Origin: an uncultured Prevotella sp.
GTDB taxonomy: Bacteria > Bacteroidota > Bacteroidia > Bacteroidales > Bacteroidaceae
Direction: 5' to 3'
Assembly (NCBI GenBank): GCA_934256705.1
Contig: CAKQPF010000085.1
Coordinates: 1-10,746 of the forward strand
Length of the DNA stretch: 10,746 bases
Below, in pieces: positions 7,967-10,746 of the stretch; positions within the stretch are counted from its first letter, which is position 1, and every line of letters begins with the position of its first letter. A program made the translations under genes and the position numbers. A model generated the notes under the pieces. That model saw nothing but the letters and a program-made list of their open reading frames with translations, was not told the origin of the DNA and did no database searches.

Positions 7967-8047
7967 GCCATTCTTCAGACCATCTTTTCTCCATCTGAAA
8001 CAGAAAAGACCTGTCACAGCAATGCGATTTCAATGTAACAGAATGGC
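7967..8047 (+). promoter_or_regulatory. Possibly structured 5' leader of the alcohol dehydrogenase
   Basis: The leader can form three pairings of 6-8 bp. GCCATTCT (7967-7974) pairs with AGAATGGC (8040-8047) and closes the whole segment. Inside it, TCTTTTCT (7983-7990) pairs with AGAAAAGA (8002-8009). TTCAGA (7974-7979) pairs with TCTGAA (7994-7999). The last two cross, so they would be alternative states or a pseudoknot. It matches no riboswitch class that I recognise. Pairings this short can arise by chance, so confidence is low. Confidence 0.3.
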
Positions 8048-8080
8048 TTTATCGTACAATCTTAAAATTCTACAATCACT

Positions 8081-9292
8081 ATGGTAAATTTCGATTATCA
8101 GACACCGACTCGCCTTATCTTTGGCAAAGGAGTGGTCAGTGAGAAACTCGCAGGAGTAATGAGTAAGTTTGGTAAGAATGTTCTTATCACTTATGGTGGA
8201 GGCAGTATCAAGCGCATTGCGCCAGGCTATGAGAAGAGTCTCTACGACCTTGTGAAAGAGATTCTCGCAGATAAGAATATGTTTGAACTTCCTGGCATAC
8301 AGCCTAATCCTAAGTTTAATCCGAGCGTTCTTGACGGTGTGCGTATGTGTCAGGAGCATGACATCGATGTAATTCTCTCATTAGGAGGTGGCTCTGTGCT
8401 TGACTGCACCAAGGCTATAGCTGGCGTTGCTGGCACTCTTGAGGGCAATGTAATGGATAAAGTGGAGGAAGCTTGGGACATCGTCTGCGGAAGAAAGCCT
8501 ACCACAGCCGCTGTGCCTATCGTGGACGTCATCACTATGGCTGCCACTGGTAGTGAATATGATATGGGAGGCGTTATCTCTCGTACTGAGACAAACGACA
8601 AGCTTGCTTATTTCTCCAATCTGGTATTCCCTGCAGTAAGCTTCATCGACCCTGTATATACTTTCACTCTTCCAGTCAAGCAGACTCTCGCAGGCGTATC
8701 TGATTGTATCAATCATATCATGGAGTCATATTTCTGTGGTGAGCATATCGACATGAATGATGCCTTCATGGAAGGCGCAGTCAGGTCTTTGGTGAAGAAT
8801 GTCAAGATAGTGCTTGCTGACCCACAGAATTATAATGCACGCGCGGAGATATTCTATGCCACCACTCTCGGATGCAATGGAATATATTGCCTCGGCAATA
8901 GTCCGAGCGGATGGCCTATGCACGCTATGGAGCACGCCCTTTCTGCTTATTATGACATCACTCATGGCGAAGGACTTGCCATCGTCACTCCACGATGGAT
9001 GAAGCATATCCTCGATTATTCTACTGGTCAACTGCATGAGCAGGTGGTGGAGCGTATCGAGAAATTCGGTAAGAATGTCTTTGGTGCAGAAGGTGCTGAG
9101 GCTTCCATCAAAGCCATTTATGACTTCTATCGTGAGATTGGCATCCCAATGTCATTGCCAGAAGTAGGTATCGACGAGAGCCGCTTGGCAGAAATGGCAA
9201 AGCATGTAGCCGACACAGAAGGTCTTGACAAGGCATGGGCACCACTTATGGAGCAGGATATCCTTGACATCTTCACGGCTTGTATGAAGTAG
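8081..9292 (+). CDS. Iron-containing alcohol dehydrogenase (butanol dehydrogenase-like)
   Basis: A 403-residue group III (metal-dependent) alcohol dehydrogenase, probably an NAD(P)H-linked reductase of short-chain aldehydes in the cytoplasm. The N-terminal nucleotide-binding half carries GKNVLITYGGGSIKR (31-45) and LSLGGGSVLDCTKAIA (99-114). The C-terminal helical half has the four metal ligands expected for the family: Asp208 and His212 (SDCINHIMESY), His281 (WPMHAMEHAL) and His295 (DITHGEGLA), with the usual 4- and 14-residue spacings. The N-terminal pattern and the overall length fit the butanol dehydrogenase/YqhD branch better than FucO-type enzymes. It is transcribed divergently from the methyltransferase. 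Whether it is read through into the MmcQ-like gene is open, because the 430-bp spacer is full of repeats. The physiological substrate cannot be read from the sequence. Confidence 0.93.
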   Translation: MVNFDYQTPTRLIFGKGVVSEKLAGVMSKFGKNVLITYGGGSIKRIAPGYEKSLYDLVKEILADKNMFELPGIQPNPKFNPSVLDGVRMCQEHDIDVILSLGGGSVLDCTKAIAGVAGTLEGNVMDKVEEAWDIVCGRKPTTAAVPIVDVITMAATGSEYDMGGVISRTETNDKLAYFSNLVFPAVSFIDPVYTFTLPVKQTLAGVSDCINHIMESYFCGEHIDMNDAFMEGAVRSLVKNVKIVLADPQNYNARAEIFYATTLGCNGIYCLGNSPSGWPMHAMEHALSAYYDITHGEGLAIVTPRWMKHILDYSTGQLHEQVVERIEKFGKNVFGAEGAEASIKAIYDFYREIGIPMSLPEVGIDESRLAEMAKHVADTEGLDKAWAPLMEQDILDIFTACMK

Positions 9293-9293
9293 T

Positions 9294-9340
9294 TGTTTTG
9301 TTGTTGTCTTGTTGTTTAGTTGTTTTGTGGTTTTGTTGAA
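9294..9340. repeat. T/G-rich simple-sequence tract after the dehydrogenase
   Basis: Directly beyond the TAG stop lies a run built from TTGTT, TTGTC and TTTAG units. The reverse complement of much of it recurs at about 9686-9711 (ACAACAAAACAACAAGACAA), so the two tracts bracket the repeat-filled spacer as an imperfect inverted repeat. Composition and layout resemble the spacer upstream of ftcD. Confidence 0.6.
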
Positions 9341-9359
9341 TGTATAAGCAATGCAAGCA

Positions 9360-9407
9360 ACCAGACAACCAAGCAACCAGACAACCAGACAACCAGACAA
9401 CCAAACA
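9360..9407. repeat. Six tandem 8-bp units (ACCAGACA)
   Basis: Six head-to-tail octamers: ACCAGACA, ACCAAGCA, then three ACCAGACA, then ACCAAACA. The register is exact and the central copies are identical, as expected for a slippage-prone microsatellite. The unit is not a multiple of three and nothing coding is evident across it. Confidence 0.85.
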
Positions 9408-9543
9408 ACAATCAATGTCTGTAAGACATTACCGAGCAAAGCGAGAGTAACCCGGGACGAAGTCTCGGGATTCCAGAAAAGATGGAGCCTGCTGTCTGGA
9501 AGACAGTACCAAATAATGTTTGACTTAGTTTGTAATTACAACA
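9395..9543. repeat. Structured tandem repeat unit, copy 1
   Basis: First of two adjacent units. Bases 9395-9510 are identical to 9544-9659 (116 bp, no mismatch seen). Each unit holds three short-loop hairpins: AATGTCT-GTA-AGACATT (9414-9430), an 8-bp stem CCCGGGAC-GAA-GTCTCGGG with one G-T pair (about 9451-9469), and CTGTCT-GGA-AGACAG (9492-9506). It ends with a 12-bp palindrome TTGTAATTACAA (9530-9541). The outer two hairpins share the core TGTCTG-N-AAGACA-N-TACC and so look like an old internal duplication. No convincing protein is encoded. Confidence 0.85.
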
Positions 9544-9691
9544 AGACAACCAAACAACAATCAATGTCTGTAAGACATTACCGAGCAAAGCGAGAGTAAC
9601 CCGGGACGAAGTCTCGGGATTCCAGAAAAGATGGAGCCTGCTGTCTGGAAGACAGTACCTATACCGTCTGACTGAGTTTGTAATTACAACA
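9544..9691. repeat. Structured tandem repeat unit, copy 2
   Basis: Second unit, offset by 149 bp from the first. The hairpins recur at 9563-9579, about 9600-9618 and 9641-9655, and the palindrome at 9678-9689. After 9659 the copies diverge for about 14 bases and differ by one base in length, then match again to the palindrome. The near-perfect body with a variable tail suggests recent duplication or gene conversion. Confidence 0.85.
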
Positions 9692-9721
9692 AAACAACAA
9701 GACAACAAAACCGCCACTCCC

Positions 9722-10099
9722 ATGAATATCGAACAAGTAAGAGATTTCACATTGTCACTCCCCGGTGTTACGGAAGACCAGCCTTTCGGCGATGACAACA
9801 TCACTTTCCGTTTGGAAGGAAAGATATTCCTATGCCTCTGGTTGGGAGTTGACATGGATGGCAGATCAAGGTTTGCCTGCAAGCTCTCTCCAGACCGCAA
9901 TGAGGAACTGCGTGAGCGTTACGAAGGTATCACGCCAGCATTCCACTGGAACAAGAAGCATTGGAGCGACATCTGCTATGAAAGCTTCGAGACAGCCTTT
10001 GTCTGCGACATCATACGAGAGTCTTATCGCGTATTGCTCCGCACACTCCCCAAAGCTGTAAAGTTGCGTTGGGAAGAGCAACTTTCTTGTCTGCAATAA
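9722..10099 (+). CDS. MmcQ/YjbR family protein
   Basis: A 125-residue single-domain protein of the MmcQ/YjbR family, small cytoplasmic proteins with a CyaY-like fold that are often described as DNA-binding, though their function is not settled. The family pattern is complete: NIEQVRDFTLSLPGVTEDQPFG at the N-terminus (2-23), a strand-rich middle with GKIFLCLWLG (33-42), a KLSPDRNEELRERYEGITPA stretch (54-73), and the near-invariant HWNKKHWSDI (75-84), followed by C-terminal helices. There is no signal peptide or membrane segment. The start MNIEQ is the standard family start. The TAA stop lies inside the 8-bp direct repeat at the edge of the insertion-like element that follows, so the element inserted without removing the stop. 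Family certain, role unknown. Confidence 0.9.
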   Translation: MNIEQVRDFTLSLPGVTEDQPFGDDNITFRLEGKIFLCLWLGVDMDGRSRFACKLSPDRNEELRERYEGITPAFHWNKKHWSDICYESFETAFVCDIIRESYRVLLRTLPKAVKLRWEEQLSCLQ

Positions 10100-10101
10100 T
10101 T
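10094..10101 (+). repeat. Left target-site duplication
   Basis: CAATAATT directly precedes the left terminal inverted repeat and is identical to 10550-10557. It holds the last sense codon and the TAA stop of the MmcQ-like gene. Confidence 0.7.
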
Positions 10102-10173
10102 CGAACTGTACGGTTGAAATGGGCTGAACCAACGGTCACCGGCGCAGGGTGCATATAGTGCTATCCGTGTTTC
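10102..10173 (-). repeat. Left arm of the element, short repeat copy
   Basis: Read on the minus strand this 72-bp arm starts GAAACACGGATAGC, continues through ACTATATGCACCCTGCGCC and GGTGACCGTTGGT, and ends in the terminal inverted repeat. It is a shortened copy of the family, lacking the ACGGAT-rich and GCGCC-hairpin part. Confidence 0.65.
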
Positions 10174-10181
10174 TTTGAACG

Positions 10182-10212
10182 CTTGTGGTCGTCGCATAGC
10201 GATGAGCACAAG
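10182..10212. other. Long hairpin in the element core
   Basis: CTTGTGGTCGTCGC and GCGATGAGCACAAG pair over 14 positions around an ATA loop, with one G-G mismatch and one G-T pair. There is no following T-run, so this is not a standard terminator. Its role may be structural, in the DNA or RNA of the element. Confidence 0.5.
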
Positions 10213-10310
10213 GAAATTAAAATATCAATGGATAAAAATATGGGGAAAAATGGATAATGATATATTTTTCTTGTTTTGTTTATTGATGTTTTATCTCCCC
10301 ATCAATGCTC

Positions 10311-10328
10311 AAGAGCCTTCGGGCTCTT
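10311..10328. other. UUCG-loop hairpin in the element core
   Basis: AAGAGCC-TTCG-GGCTCTT is a perfect 7-bp stem with a TTCG tetraloop, a very stable RNA hairpin if transcribed on the plus strand. It is followed by CCGCCC rather than a T-run, so intrinsic termination is unlikely. Confidence 0.5.
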
Positions 10329-10346
10329 CCGCCCAGGCTCAAAAAT

Positions 10347-10549
10347 GAAACACGGATAGCGGATGCGACGGATCTTATCTTTTCACGGATTCTTTATTGT
10401 CTTTTGGATCTGAATAGGATTTTCTTGCGCCTATCGGCGCGGGATTTCTCCTTTTACTATGCCGGCTGAAGGCCAAAAAAGCTAATAGCCCAGGGCTATG
10501 GGCTTTTGCCCTTGCAGGGCGTATTGGGCATTTTCAACCGTACAGTTCG
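10347..10549 (+). repeat. Right arm of the element, full repeat copy
   Basis: This arm begins GAAACACGGATAGC and carries ACGGAT-rich segments, a GCGCC-TATC-GGCGC hairpin (10427-10440), a perfect ATAGCCC-A-GGGCTAT palindrome (10485-10499) and GGGCGTATTGGG. It ends in the right terminal repeat. It is the closest relative in the window of the copy at 1-190; the GCGCC hairpin is kept in both although the loops differ. Confidence 0.7.
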
Positions 10550-10557
10550 CAATAATT
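10550..10557 (+). repeat. Right target-site duplication
   Basis: CAATAATT directly follows the right terminal inverted repeat and matches 10094-10101 exactly. Confidence 0.7.
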
Positions 10558-10746
10558 TAGTCCCTTATGGGAAGATTGGTTAGAGACAGACAGATAGAGT
10601 CGTTTTCATCGAAAATCGACCGAAATTAACATATCTTCACAACTTTTCAGCTATAATTCTCTTAAAAATTTTTGGCTCTTCTCAAATTTTAGTACAAAGG
10701 CTCATAATTGAGTGCAAGAAGTGTATTTTTTAAGAAAGTTTTATTT
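10558..10746. other. AT-rich tail without a recognisable gene
   Basis: No gene is visible in these last 189 bases. Two small hairpins are present: TCCC-TTAT-GGGA (10561-10572), and GTCGTTTTC paired with GAAAATCGAC around an ATC loop with one bulged T (10599-10620). No TAnnTTTG promoter box was found on either strand. It is probably the 3' flank of the MmcQ-like gene before the insertion arrived, plus an upstream region of a gene outside the window. Confidence 0.4.

Larger units (their letters stand above)
10102..10549. mobile_element. MITE-like insertion, 448 bp
   Basis: The ends are perfect 18-bp inverted repeats: CGAACTGTACGGTTGAAA at 10102-10119 and its reverse complement at 10532-10549. 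Directly outside each end is the same 8-mer, CAATAATT. That is the structure left by a transposition event. Inside there is no credible gene, so the element would need a transposase in trans. Both arms belong to the repeat family also seen at 1-190, placed head to head around a core of about 170 bp with two hairpins. The ends match no insertion-sequence family that I can name. An inverted pair of repeats without transposition is the alternative, but it would not explain the flanking 8-mers. Confidence 0.7.

Noticed and set aside
8081..9292. FucO-type lactaldehyde or propanediol oxidoreductase
   Set aside because: Metal ligands fit the whole superfamily, but the N-terminal pattern and the 403-residue length fit butanol dehydrogenase-like proteins better; the exact substrate is left open.
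9360..9691. CRISPR array
   Set aside because: The short units are directly tandem 8-mers without spacers, and the long units are only two copies of about 149 bp; no cas gene is nearby.
9351..9900. Overlapping open frames on both strands through the repeat spacer (about 80 to 160 codons)
   Set aside because: They run through the 8-bp microsatellite and the duplicated structured units, with low-complexity Gln/Thr/Asn or repeated segments. One overlaps the MmcQ-like gene antisense. They are by-products of repeats lacking stops.
10311..10345. Intrinsic terminator from the TTCG-loop hairpin
   Set aside because: The stem is followed by CCGCCCAGGCTC and then A-rich sequence, not a T-run on either strand, so only a hairpin is reported.
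1..10746. tRNA, rRNA or phage-type genes
   Set aside because: Reading the spacers on both strands gave no cloverleaf, rRNA segment, integrase or phage structural gene.

Overview
The window looks like the chromosome of a Bacteroidales bacterium, most likely Prevotella-like. The grounds are promoter boxes of the Bacteroidetes type (TAnnTTTG), start codons without clear Shine-Dalgarno sequences, a fused formiminotransferase-cyclodeaminase, a long-form urocanase, and intergenic spaces full of short structured repeats. The lineage is inferred from these features and from protein character, not from a marker gene.

Positions 192-6814 (minus strand) hold a complete histidine-degradation operon, transcribed as ftcD, hutU, hutH, hutI. 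HutH deaminates histidine to urocanate, HutU hydrates it to imidazolonepropionate, and HutI opens the ring to formiminoglutamate. The bifunctional FtcD moves the formimino group to tetrahydrofolate, releasing glutamate, then removes ammonia to give 5,10-methenyl-THF. No separate HutG or HutF is needed, and no hut regulator or histidine transporter is in view. Upstream on the same strand (7058-7840) is a class I SAM-dependent methyltransferase of unknown substrate.

A divergent promoter region (7841-8080) separates the methyltransferase from an iron-dependent alcohol dehydrogenase on the plus strand (8081-9292). The dehydrogenase has a leader of about 120 nt with possible RNA pairings. It is followed by a 430-bp repeat-rich spacer and a small MmcQ/YjbR-family protein (9722-10099).

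The least ordinary content is noncoding. (1) A 448-bp element at 10102-10549 has 18-bp perfect terminal inverted repeats and 8-bp direct repeats on both sides. It behaves like a non-autonomous insertion (MITE-like), and its target site includes the stop codon of the MmcQ-like gene. (2) A diverged relative of its right half fills 1-190, directly beyond the hutI stop. (3) Two tandem units of about 149 bp at 9395-9691 each carry three hairpins, and two of those hairpins show compensatory base changes. (4) Two spacers (6817-7012 and 9294-9711) contain T/G-rich simple-sequence tracts facing complementary C/A-rich tracts. The last 190 bases hold no gene that I can see.
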